A stretch of DNA of 64,000 bases from assembly GCA_017590115.1 (NCBI GenBank), contig JAGGNK010006471.1:62001-126000 (forward strand). The letters run 5' to 3'. Below, one piece after another: positions 35,901 through 47,439 of this stretch; position 1 is the first letter of the stretch, and each line of letters starts with the position of its first letter. A program made the translations under genes and the position numbers. This stretch comes from Montifringilla adamsi (lineage: Eukaryota > Chordata > Aves > Passeriformes > Passeridae). The notes below the pieces were generated by a model, which was not told where the DNA came from, made no database searches, and saw nothing but the letters and a program-made list of their open reading frames with translations.

Positions 35901-36779
35901 CCAGATGAGGCCTGAAAATAAAGAAGATTTTAGTTCTATAATCATCTGAAGTAAGTGTAAGTGGCTTGAGAAAAATGTCTTGGGATGTTGAATCAAATAA
36001 AACCATACAAGAAAGAGAGATCATAAATGCTGAAGCAGTGTTGTCCACTGTCCTTCAAAATGTAAAATGGAGCTGACAGGTATGAAGGCTGAAGTAGACG
36101 TGAGTGAGGCAGAGGTAAGATAGCCTTGAAGATTATGATGAGAAACTTAAATGTAGGAAGATGGGAAGGAAAAATGTAACTGGGGAGATTTAAATTGTAT
36201 ACGGCAAAGCAGTTAGAAGGGAAAAAATGAATTTTATTGACCAGATCTGTATGTCGGGTTAGAATAGACAGTTTGGATTTTATGTTTAGCTGTCCACAGA
36301 GAGAAAAAAAACACAAATACCAGATCTTTAGAGAAAAAAAATCTTATTGGCTAGTAGGGAGTTGAGAACTGATCTGTAGACCAACTTGCTGACCTTCATA
36401 AGCAGCTACTAAACTATGCAGACACAAAATATATCAAATTAATGAATGTAGATGAGAGCTGTAGGAATTCAGTTACAACAATCATGGAATAGATCTGGTT
36501 GAAAACCAGGGGGCTTGATTCACTAAATTTTTTCGGTATATTACTTCAGCTCATGTCATTGTTAATGTAATTTTAGTTATAATTTCTGCTAAAAGAAAGC
36601 ATGCCGAACCTTTAAGTGGTCAGAGAAGTTGACATTCTTGTAATTTAAGTGCTCATGCCAGCTAAAGTCTTGCAGAGCTTCAAGCAGGGATCTGTCCCAT
36701 GTTTGCTTTGCATTTCCCAGAATTTGTTGGACTGAAGATATTTCAAGTGGAACATTTCACTGGATCCAAATATACATAG

Positions 36780-37000
36780 GCGGGCAGACAGACAGATAGA
36801 TGTGTGGATAGATATAGCTAAGTGTATGTACATGCATGTATGAGAGTACATATGTGTACTCTTGTTTGTACATATGTGTGCACACTTGTTTGTGTAAGTA
36901 TATTTACAAAGGATATTTACAAGGGTATTTAAAAGGTCACACACTCTACATACACAAATGGGTGAAATAAATGTACATGTATGTGTGTGTGTGTATATAC
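36780..37000. repeat. TG/TACATG-rich simple-sequence block
   Basis: The block contains repeated ACATATGTGT and CTTGTTTGT motifs and a (TG)n run near 36980. Open frames here on the - strand read as Cys/Thr/His-rich repeats and are artefacts of composition. Confidence 0.8.
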
Positions 37001-40000
37001 ACATATAGTCAGAAACAATCCAACAGTTCATCTGTTAAACATGTAGAGATCTTGTCCCCAGATGGTGAAATGTGATGCTTGGCTAGGTGGGTGATGAAGT
37101 GCCAAAGTTCTGATGTAATCCAGGGGCCAGGATCCATCCCCTTTCTTTGAGGGCACTCAAATTGTGATTGATCCATGGCTCAGAACCCTCCAAGTTAGGG
37201 ACTTGAGTGTTCAGTGTGCCAGCGGTAATGAATGTCGTAGTGAAGAGAAATCTTGGAGTTAGGAAAAATAATTACATGCAGATGTCTTGGTATAGTTCAA
37301 GGGCTGCTGAATATTTGCAGAGGCACAATCATAACTGTGGAATGGGAACTGGAGCTGGAAATGAGAGCCTGTGAAAGACAAGATATGAAACAAAAGAGAG
37401 ATAAGGAGTAAGGAGGGAATAGAGGAAACCTCATTATTAGAGATTGGGAAAAAGAGGAGAGACTTAGCAGAGGAGTCTTTCTGGATTCTGGCAAATCTTT
37501 CTATAAGAGTGAGAAATTTTGGAAGAGTTGCACTTCACAACTGATAAACAGGAAGAAATACAAGTTGGCTACCAAGATAGTAGGGGCTTGAAGTGAAATG
37601 AATTTCCTTGTGGTTAATAACTGGAAGAATTATGGACTATGAAGGGATGCTAAGCAGAAGTATGATGGCATGAATTGTAGTTTACAGAATGGCCTTGTTG
37701 GTATTTCTAAGCAAGGAGCAAATAAAATGATGATAATTAGGTGGCTGTGACATAGAAATGGCTATTGTCTCTCCTTGTCTTCACAGACAAGTCACCACCA
37801 TAAATAACAGGCACAAATTGACTCCTAGTCCTTTTCCTGTCCTGACCTGGTGCTGAGGGTCTGTGGGGTCAGTGGGAATACAAATGAATGTGATAGGTTT
37901 GGATGAAATGTCAGGAAATGATAGTGTTTGTTTGACAGGTTGGTGAGTGGCTTCATGGTGTAAAATACTGAAGGATGGAAAGAGGGATGAAATGTGAACT
38001 CCCAAGGAGACTGGTCAGGTCAAGGACGTGACTTTTTAAGTGGATTGAGTAGCTGAGGAAGGGTGAACAAGTGAGAGTAGCTGATTAAAGTGCTGTTTTG
38101 TAATTACATTGTTCTAGACATATTATCTGTTTCAGACTAATCAAGATGGTTTGATTGAAGGAAAGAATAAATATTTGCTCATGTTTTCTTCAGAGACAGT
38201 GCTTCATTTTTCAGTGTAAGGTTAATTCCAATTGTTTCAAATGGGTTGTTTTTTTTTTCTCAACCTATGTGCATAACCTTTACTGTCACTAATGAGAACA
38301 GTTTGCATCATGAACCTACCATCCCTTTCAGCCTCTCCCTCTTAAATCATGGTGCATTAGTGCTATTGAATAAAGAATTTTCTGGAAACATTATCCAACT
38401 TATATATTGTATTGTATCTCTGCTTCCAAGTTTAGCTTTCATACTAACCTGAGTGCTATTTTCTCTATGGACATTTGGACATTGGCACTATGCCAGTGTG
38501 TTTTGTGCAAGAATGAGAAAGAAAAAAAATTGTACTCAAATTGTGGTAGGTTTGCAATACTTACGGGTGTGATTTGTGTTGGATTGTGCAGAGTGCTGCT
38601 GTAACTGTAGGGGTGATATTGAAACAAACAAACAGGAACTGAATGCTCAGTGGACTTCAATTAGTTGCATTTCAATTACAGAGCTAATTAAACACAACCA
38701 ACCAAGGAAGCCTTATTTCATACATCCTGGAATCATGATCAGCTAATGGTGCATGTTGCATGCAGAGTGAAACTGCTTCTCAGAAGGTGGCACACACTAT
38801 GCTGAAGAATATGTGACATGCACGTATTTAGTAGATAATTACTTTTATGCTGTAGTTTTTACTCTACAGCTGTTGAAACAAGGAAGCAATATTCATGTAT
38901 GCCAAGTGTGACACCTGCTCCAGTAACTCTAAGTAAATAGATTGTTGTAATTAGTGAGACATATTATGAGGGAGAGGTCTTATAAAATAAAGAGAATGCT
39001 AGTGTTTGGCATATTTTGTGGCGCTTTCAGAAGTACAGATGAGGTGATGGAGTTGTCACTTGTCCCAAAATAATAGTTTCACAGCAAATCTTATTAAATG
39101 CTTATTCAGATGCAATCAATAAACTAGAAATCCTCAGTGAATTTCAGACATATGTCAGTGATTCTTTTTCTGCAGCTGAATGAGAGTAAACAAATGGAAT
39201 AGAGTGGCCATAGGATTATTAGTTCAACAATCAGCAAACTGGCCACACTAATGTTTGTTGCTGCATAATTCTGAAATTATTTTGGGAAGAATCTGTCAGT
39301 GCAAATGCATTTATTACAAACAGTGTGTGCACCATGAGTGCTTTAGAGATACATAAGACAGTAATGGATCAGAAATGCCCTGCAATTGAGTGGAAGCCCA
39401 GGCCAGCGTCTCTGTCTCAGACAGAAAGTATGCGGTGGATGTTGTTTCTGAAGCTTCTGTCCTAGTCAGGTTTATCCATGATCTTTTTTGCCTACTTCCA
39501 CACCGAGGCATCCACTGACAATGTGTAATCTTGGGCTAAGAAACATCTGGTTCTTCTTCCCACTCCCAGTCCAACCCCCTCTCTGCCTGTAGAGGCTAAA
39601 AAAAGGAGGCAGGAACAAGGCTGAGGGCAAGGAAGCATTGCTGTTCTAGGCAGGGAACTGAGTCACCAAGACAAAGAATGAACAGTCAGCTGCCAGACAA
39701 CAGAGAGGGACTGAGTCCAACAGGCCCCTCTCTCACTGGGTCACAGGGTGCTCTGTTCATTTCCTGGCAAAACACAATTGGCATACTTGAGGTTTTCTTT
39801 TATTTACTTTGAAGCCTGCCTTTGGCACAAGCCAGTGGGAAAATACACTTTGGCTTAAACAAAGTTCTTAGTACCCTGCTGTTGTATTAGGTCACTCACA
39901 TGTATTTGGAAGTGGTGAAACAGCCTGCAGACAGGTGGCCAAGTCTGTCAGGGAATTTCATTTCGGGATGTAACATTTTCATTTGGTTAGTTAGTGGACA

Positions 40001-42479
40001 TGGAGAAATGCAAGACAATAATGACATTTCACACAGGAACTAGTTCTACATCTTCAGATGTTCAGGATACGTTCTTGATGCTCCTGTTTTCAAAATGTGA
40101 TATAATAGTAACTATTTTAGAAGAATTATTACATTTAGTCTATGCTAGCCCTCCACAGTAAAGAAATGCCTGCACAGTTTATAAGGATGTTTAAACAAGT
40201 GTTGCCAGTTTTTATGAGTTAGTTAACATTTTATGCTTTCCAACTGAGAAATGTCTAATCCCGTGTCATGCAGTGCAAGTATTCAGAGGTTGCAGTGGGA
40301 ATTGTCTGGGGTTAAAGTAAAATCATTTCACATCAGAGTTTGGTTTGACCATTTCATTCATCTGCACATGAGTTAGAATTAATTTTTAAATGTTAAACAA
40401 ACTTTGTTCTGAAAGTACCTGCATGTATCTCCCAGGTTCTGAGGCACAACTGAAGCTGTGCCTAATTCTGTGTGTGAATTCTGATGTTGTTTTTCAGTCT
40501 CTGTCTCTTTCAACAATGTAACTGCATAGAGTAGGAAAAAGGCAGGAAAAAATCCTGTGCAGCATAGATGTAGAATGCTGAGTGGATCTAGTTCAGATCC
40601 TGAAGTGTCCTGCTTGGGATGTAGTACCATGTGCTCTGGTCTGATGGCTGCTCTGCCAGAAATGGACAAACAATGGTGAGTTTTGAAGAAAATAAATCAG
40701 AACTCCTAGTTTCTGAATGCCTGTTCAGAGTCAGCAGGGAAGTATTTGGCAGGATAGGGATGGAGCATGGGAAGTGCTGTTTATTGAACCCATAATTAAT
40801 ACGAGTTCCTTTAGAAAAGGAAAAACTTCAGAACTTTATTCTTAGTATTAATACTGAGGCTCACCTCTGTGCTGGTAAGCCTGTGATAGATGTGATAGAA
40901 CTGGATGAAGATAGGATCAGAGCAGATTATAAACAGGAAAATAAATTTAATATGGGTAGTGATACAAAATACGAAAGACTACCTTGTTTTTGAAAGCCTA
41001 GTTTAGAAAAGATAAAAGATTTTTAAATGTACTGTGTCAGTTGCAGGAAGTTTTAATGGAAGTTGTTGGGTTTTAACTTATCTATGAAAAATGTGCTGAG
41101 TCACTATAGAGCACCTTTGTTTCTGGGTACAGATCCCTCTTTATCACACTTCAATGTACAGGAGATCAGTGTACAACATTGCTGTGGATATGCTGTTCCC
41201 GTGCTGCAGTCTGGAGGAGCCTGCGCTCCCCTGGCTCCCTACCCACTGGAGGGGACAGCACAGTCTGTGCCTTGAGACACCGTCCCTCTGCCAGCAGAGA
41301 GCAGTGCAGCCCTTCGCCAGGATTTCGGGGGCCATAACTGGAAACATATGTGGGAAAACAAAGCAGATGAATAAGGAGGAATATACACAGACCTGAATGT
41401 GAAGATGGGACAGGAAGGATGCACTCGATGGGGAAAACATGGAGAGTGGAGGTGATGCAAAGTGGGCATGAAAAGAGGACAGGAAACTCCAAAATACAGA
41501 TTGTGCTAAAGCAAACTGGACCCCTGAAGGATGAAAGTGAAACATCTTGGAATGAGATTGTGGCATTCTTGTTACCCTGTGAGCCACAGGAGTGTTACAG
41601 TTCCTGGTGCTGGGCATGGAGGAAGGACAGGGACCCAGGATGTGCAATGAGTCTGCAGCACTATAGAGCAATATAGGTGTGCTTTTCTGGATTCCAGATC
41701 TTAAAGCACTTCTTGTAGTGAATTGGGGTGAATTATCCCTGTGTCTGCATGCTGATACTAATTTGTGACTAACAGAGGAGAAAGAAAAAAAAACTCACAT
41801 GGTTATTTTCAAAATGTTGCTCTTGGAGTATGTTGTTTCCCATGAAAATATTTTTGCCAGAGTGCAGGGATAGTGGCACAGCTTGTATAGCATTTATTCC
41901 TGACTCTTATATTTGGGGTTTTTTTCTGAACTAATTTGGCACTTCAATAATATATTGTATTAAGATGGTCAGATAAATTTCAGCTGCAGGGGACTGTGTT
42001 TCCTACATCTGACTCAAAGAGTAAAACAGAATCCAATCAAAAAGTGTGTGGGAATGTCACTGTGTTTTAGGGAACTGAGGAAAGGGGAAAAGGAGTTGTC
42101 ATTTCTTGTAATGGGTACAGCATGTCCACAAATCCAATTTATTAAGGATTTTTCCTCTATTTATAGCAGAATGTTGAAAGCAAATGCTTTTTTCTCTCCT
42201 TCTTCTAGTAGCATATCCTGAACCCTTTGTAAAATGTCAGTCTATTTTGTAAAATCTGCAGCATTCTAATGGTGCTTTTAGGCTTACTTTGTTTGACCTT
42301 TTGAAATCATTACAACCCCCCACCTCCTACAGCCCCTCATTTTTCCTTACTTAATTGCACACAGGAATAGGGAAATAGGAATCCAATTTATTGTTATCCA
42401 GGTGGCGTTTCCTGTTACTTAGCTGTATAGTTTTCTGTATAGTAATTAGTATGCAGAAAGCTGGAGAGATGCCTGTAGA

Positions 42480-43162
42480 TCCAAAATGAACTCTCTGTAG
42501 CTCTCTCTCTCCCTCCCACTTGCGCTCTCCTTTTGGCACCGCCCCTTCCATGCACCCTTTAGCCAGCAGCAAGACAGCTGTGTTTGATCATAAACCACTT
42601 AAACTCCAGGCTCACTGGCAGGGGAAACTTTAGAGTGAAGTGCAGCATTGGTTTCTCTCGGGGAAGGGAGCCTTCTTCTCTTTTTCTTTCTGCCTCTCCA
42701 AATACTGAGGACTGTAGCAGCACTCTCCTTTTAATTTCTCTGTGAACTTGTGTGAAGCTTGTCAGATTTTTCTGAGCATGTTCAGCAGCATTGAGAGATG
42801 CCCTTTAACAGAGTTGTAGAAAAGAGCAGCATAAAGCAGACAGCAGAGATGAAGCATGCCTTGTAGATGGACTAAGACAGCCCTGGGATCCTGGTAAGCA
42901 CTTCATTCCCTGCATTCTCTGAGCACTTCACATTATTAACAAGTCTCTCTAAGCAATGGATTGTCTGTGAAGTCAAAACCAGTTTGGCTCTTCCAGAAGA
43001 TCTTGCATCATTAACTTAAACTCTCAAGTTGGAGTGAAAATGGCTGTCTAGAGCAAAATATATAAGAGAGAAAAATTTTGGAGAAGAAAGTATTGAATCA
43101 GTTGAACAAAGCTTTGAAGCATTACAATCTGCAGAAATCGTCAAGCCCTGAGAAGTCTAATC
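42480..43162 (+). promoter_or_regulatory. MCC: Presumed alternative MCC promoter and 5' UTR
   Basis: An alternative first exon needs a promoter just upstream. Seen here are a CT-rich run (42501-42518), a GC box CCGCCCC (42539-42545) in otherwise AT-rich DNA, an E-box-like CAGCTG near 42573, and a TATAAGAG at 43061-43068, about 100 bases before the start codon. A good donor (CTG/GTAAGC, GT at 42894) followed by a possible acceptor (CTCTTCCAG, ending 42996) would allow an untranslated first exon plus a short intron. Several upstream ATGs are present. The transcription start cannot be placed from sequence alone. Confidence 0.5.
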
Positions 43163-43219
43163 ATGAATTCTGGAGTTGCTATGAAATATGGAAATGAGTC
43201 CCCTGCAGAGCTGAGTGAG
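43163..43219 (+). CDS. MCC: MCC short-isoform first coding exon
   Basis: The ATG at 43163 has A at -3 and A at +4. It opens 19 codons reading MNSGVAMKYGNESPAELSE, followed at once by a GTAAGC donor. This is the N-terminus of the short MCC isoform, which in mammals begins almost identically. The exon ends in phase 0, like the exon at 26641-26852, so both can splice to the same downstream exon. The short product lacks the EF-hand module and starts directly before the coiled-coil body. It is far shorter than ORF finders report; identification rests on the peptide match and the splice site. Confidence 0.95.
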
Positions 43220-46200
43220 GTAAGCAGTTTCAGTGCCCTTCTTTACGCTTTAAAAAGAAACATTCCCCATTCGGGCTTTCAGTCCGCAAGCAATGCAATT
43301 AAAAATTAATAGAATGTGTATCTTGCTGTAACTTGCTGTGCCAGTCAGGAAATGACCTGAACTTTTCTGCTGCTTTGCTCTGAATGAGTGGTGAAGGGCT
43401 AACGATTGCAACCATGTAGAGACATTTTTCCTGTTACCCTGCAGCAGTGATTGCCTTCCCTCCGAGAGCTGTGTTTATACCCAACATTCATCTTTGCAGT
43501 AGGTGAAATATGGAGATCTCAGCTGAGATTAAACAGATGATGATTAATTTAGGAGGGAAGTGGGGTGAGTAGAAAATGACAAAAATTTATTGGTAAGGCA
43601 ACATTGGCAGAAGTTGTTTTACTTGTATTTAGCCAAGGTGATACTGTTTGTTTAGGTTAGATGAATTAGGTTATTTTCCTTCCTTGCCTAAAAGAAAACA
43701 AGTAATGAGAAACTTTCTCCTTTTTCACTGGAAACCACAGTCAAGCTGTTATTTCTCATAATTGTGGATATGTTTTAGTGTAACATGATTGTGTATGTTT
43801 TTAATAAATTTGAAATTAAAGCCATATCAGATGTTATGCAAATTCTTAATAAATACTTTAGAAGTGGCACCCATTTGTCAGTTACTGGAATGTCTTAGAT
43901 GTGTAATCCTTATGGGCTTTACTGAGAACTGCTAATTTAGTTGTGCTATGAAATCCCAATCATTTGATTAAGGTCATTTTGTAGGAAATTGAATCTGCAG
44001 TCTGTCATGTCCCAGTTTAACCGAAGTGCTTCTCTGTTCCTTTTGCCCATTTTTTTGATATACCATTTACTATGACATATCCTTTATATGTTGTTTATTT
44101 AAGGATAGGATATGCTTGGCAGAATAAGAGTTAACAGTTTCTGGAGTTAATTGTATAGAGAGAGGAGACACTGGGGAAATTATATAAGTGGAATAAATCA
44201 GTAGGCTAGTGAGGGAGATGACAATGTAGAGGGAAGCATAGTAAATACATGAGAGTTAAGCAAGTGCTGTACCCTGCCATACTAGAGGACAGTAGGTTTG
44301 TGACTGGGAGGTTCTGGCAAAAGAAATGTCTATGCATTTCTCCTTAAAATGAAAATAGTTAAATTTCATTATTTCTGTGTTACTTTTTTCAAAGTATTGC
44401 TTAGAAATTCTATATTGGCATTTCAGCATAAGTGGAGTTTATAAATTCAGCATAAAAGCCTGGGTTACTTTTGGTCAGAGTTTCTGGCTGTGGTTGTACT
44501 GATGGTGATTACTGCTTTCTATCCCCTCAACATTTAATTTTCAAGACTTTTCAAGATAACATAGATCATGGAGTGTCTCAAAGAATTGATATTGGAGTCA
44601 GTATTTGGAGCAGGTAGTATTTACATTGCTACCTTGAAATTACTTATTCGTGTTTCCTTCATGCATTGCCTGAGTAAGACTTTTGCTGTGAGAAATACCT
44701 TTTCTTTCTGATGTTTTAACATGGGAGATATTGAAAGGAATCTATGACCGTGCGATGTCATTGTTTAGGTGGGTTTTCTTTCCTAACAAGCTTTCTTTAG
44801 TCCTTAGTTCACATTTGTACTCCCATGCTACAGGTGCGTTAGAAATAGGCCCCTTTTTGACTGCAGACATAGCAGAGAAGATCATAAAACTCCTAGCTTT
44901 CCCTGGCTGCTTATCATCATTTGCGTGCTGCTCATCTTCATCTTTGCAGTTTGAGCTGCTTGTGTTAGTGAACCTTAGCCAGTCACCAAGAAGGGCTGGA
45001 TCAGGTTCAGCAGTGATCTTGGGTAAAACACCAGGTTTTCAGTGAAACACAGAAGCCTCGCAGAAACATCATATTCCACCTCTCTAGGGAAGAAGATGCC
45101 TAAGTACTCTGAGATGTAGTTGATAGCTGTTCATCCCTAATTGTTAATTTCTCAAACAGCTCTCTGTAATATCTATGCTTCTATTAGACCTTTCTCTCTT
45201 GGTGTCTGGTACTAGCTGTAATGGAAGTTAAAACGTCCTGGGTAAACGTACCTATGGTTTATGTATCTGTATTTTCCCCATCTTTGTTGTGCTCTTCTCC
45301 TTCCTTTCTGACTCTGTCTTCTATACACCATGTTTATTTGTGATCAATGAAGGACAGTAGCCTTGTGTTCATTTAAATGATGGAAAAATGGCTACAGCAG
45401 GAACTTGAATAAATGGCTGATGTCTTAGTTTGTGTTCACCTGCACCTCTGCCTCTACAGACAGCTCATATGCTGATATTACAGTGGGCTGCTACTGCTAT
45501 ACATATCTGAATGGCGAATACGATAACAGACCAAGTACAGACAGTACTATGATTCACATGATGCACAGTGGGTTTTCGTGTAGCTGCCTTGATCTTTTTA
45601 TCTCAGTACATGGAGCTCTAGGCATGAAGCTACTGTTATTAAAATAAACAGGAAAGCTACAAAGCCCTGAAGATATATAATACATGCATTCTTGACTGGA
45701 TACATTAGACAAAAAAGAAAATACATGTATTGCAATTCATTCCATCTGTATTAGAACTTTCTACCTGAGATTTACATCTGTCTTTGGCAAGAATTAAAGG
45801 ATATGTTTCTTGTCCAAGACACAGTGTGATTGTAGAAACTTGTGTATAGTTGATGTTTGCTATTCCTAAACTCTTGTCTGGTTAAATAGGGATCTTGATA
45901 GTCTTTATTTACTCACTTGCTCCCATCCAAAGGTCACGCAGAAAGCAGATGGAAAAAAAAAATCTGATTTCTGTGGTAAGTCATTCAGACCTCCACAAAA
46001 CTTATGCTCTGTGGTTCCCTAGCTCCAGAGTTCAAGCTGTCTTGTTATTGAAACATGTCAGTTCATGTTACCCCATTTCTTCTGCTCTTCTTTGCCTTCA
46101 AGTTTCAAGTACAAAGAAGGAAAGATTATCCAGTTTGCTGTTTTATGGTGGATTTGTCATGTTGTACCTGCCTAGAGAGTTAGAAGAAACCTTGTCCTTA

Positions 46201-47417
46201 CATAGCAAGGTGGTGTTAGGCTTGGTGTTTTGTTTGGTTCGGGGTTTCTTTGATATATATGTATAAGATATTGTAAGAGAGGCAACACTGTTATGTAGTC
46301 TGTGAGGATCTACAGGAGCCTGTGGTACCTTTGTAAATAGGTAACAATAGTCAAAAAAGCTCTGTTCTACTATTATGAAATGGGCCTTCTAACACGATTT
46401 GCAGAGATTGCCTTTAAGGCTTGAATCAAGGAGGATGTGATTTTTATGCATAACTTAATATCCAAATTATGAAAGCTCTCACTGGTTCCCTTCAGCTTCT
46501 TACTCATACAATTCTGAAAGCCTTTGTTGTAAACACAAGGCATATTTTTACAGCCAACATAATGAATTTTACTGAAAACATGTACAGGTTAACAGTGGGG
46601 TGCCCATAATTGCAGACAGTTTTATACATCATTAAAAATGAAACTTTGTATCAGAATGTAAATGCTTTGTACCTGTTAAATTGTCTGTCCACAGAAAGAG
46701 GTATTCATCTAGAAGGAGGTAGATTGTCTAATCTGTATTTTCTTCCAAATTCAAAGACACTACCTGGCTTTAAACCCCAGCATTCTGAGGAGGTATCCCT
46801 TACATACTAACACTGATCTTACCTGCTCCCCTGGCCATTCACTGCGGAGATGGTGTGCTGAAATAGAGAGAGCTTGTCTGAACTGGTACACCTATTGGAC
46901 TGAATGTGGCCAGCAGTTATGCCTGGGTCGAATGATGGGACAGTTAAAATTATTAGTGCAGGAATGTGAAGGAGATGTTAAGTGCAGAGCTTAATGATAT
47001 TTTTCTCAATTGCAGACTAAAGAGATAAATTTTATCCTTGAATTAAAAGCCAAGCTATGTTCTTTGCTATAATTTTCATTAAGTGAGCCTTGTGAATTTG
47101 CTGGTAGTAAGACTGTGCCTAAAAGATTTTGTAATGATGTAAGGGCTTGTATTATAGTAAAGCAATATGTTTGGCATTACAGCTGATTTGTATAATGTTA
47201 CTGTTTATTGTGTTCTTCTAGCACTTGCTGCATGCATTGATGGTGTATAACATCTGAAAAATTTATTTTATTATTTTTTGCATGGCAAAATTAGGAGATA
47301 GCATGCTGCTTTAGGTGCACACTTTATACCTCCTGCTTCTTGATGTTTGGAGGCCAGGTGTTTAGGGTACAGATGTTGTAAGTGACAGCATTAGCTACAG
47401 CTTCATAGAAAATTAAT

Positions 47418-47439
47418 GAATGAAGCTACAGCTTCATTC
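47418..47439. repeat. 10-bp perfect inverted repeat
   Basis: GAATGAAGCT and AGCTTCATTC are separated by two bases. A partial direct copy (AGCTACAGCTTCAT) starts about 31 bases upstream. Confidence 0.85.

Larger units (their letters stand above)
26853..43162 (+). other. MCC: MCC intron 3, part upstream of the alternative first exon
   Basis: No exon with plausible splice sites was recognised. The contents are two CR1 fragments (27632-27770 and 28528-28735), a (GT)n run (29958-29975), a (TA)n patch near 33972, a poly-T near 35779, a purine-rich strand-asymmetric stretch (about 35880-38060) containing a TG/CA-rich block (36780-37000), and the alternative promoter region from about 42480. The longest open frame (41144-41671, - strand) has no recognisable homology and is treated as chance. 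Confidence 0.8.

Noticed and set aside
36645..37031. 128-codon - strand frame rich in Cys, His and Thr
   Set aside because: Produced by TG/CA-rich simple sequence.
41144..41671. 175-codon open frame on the - strand, the longest outside recognised repeats and retroviral genes
   Set aside because: No recognisable domain, no splice or promoter context, and overlapping open frames on several phases of both strands, which suggests stop-poor composition and not a gene.
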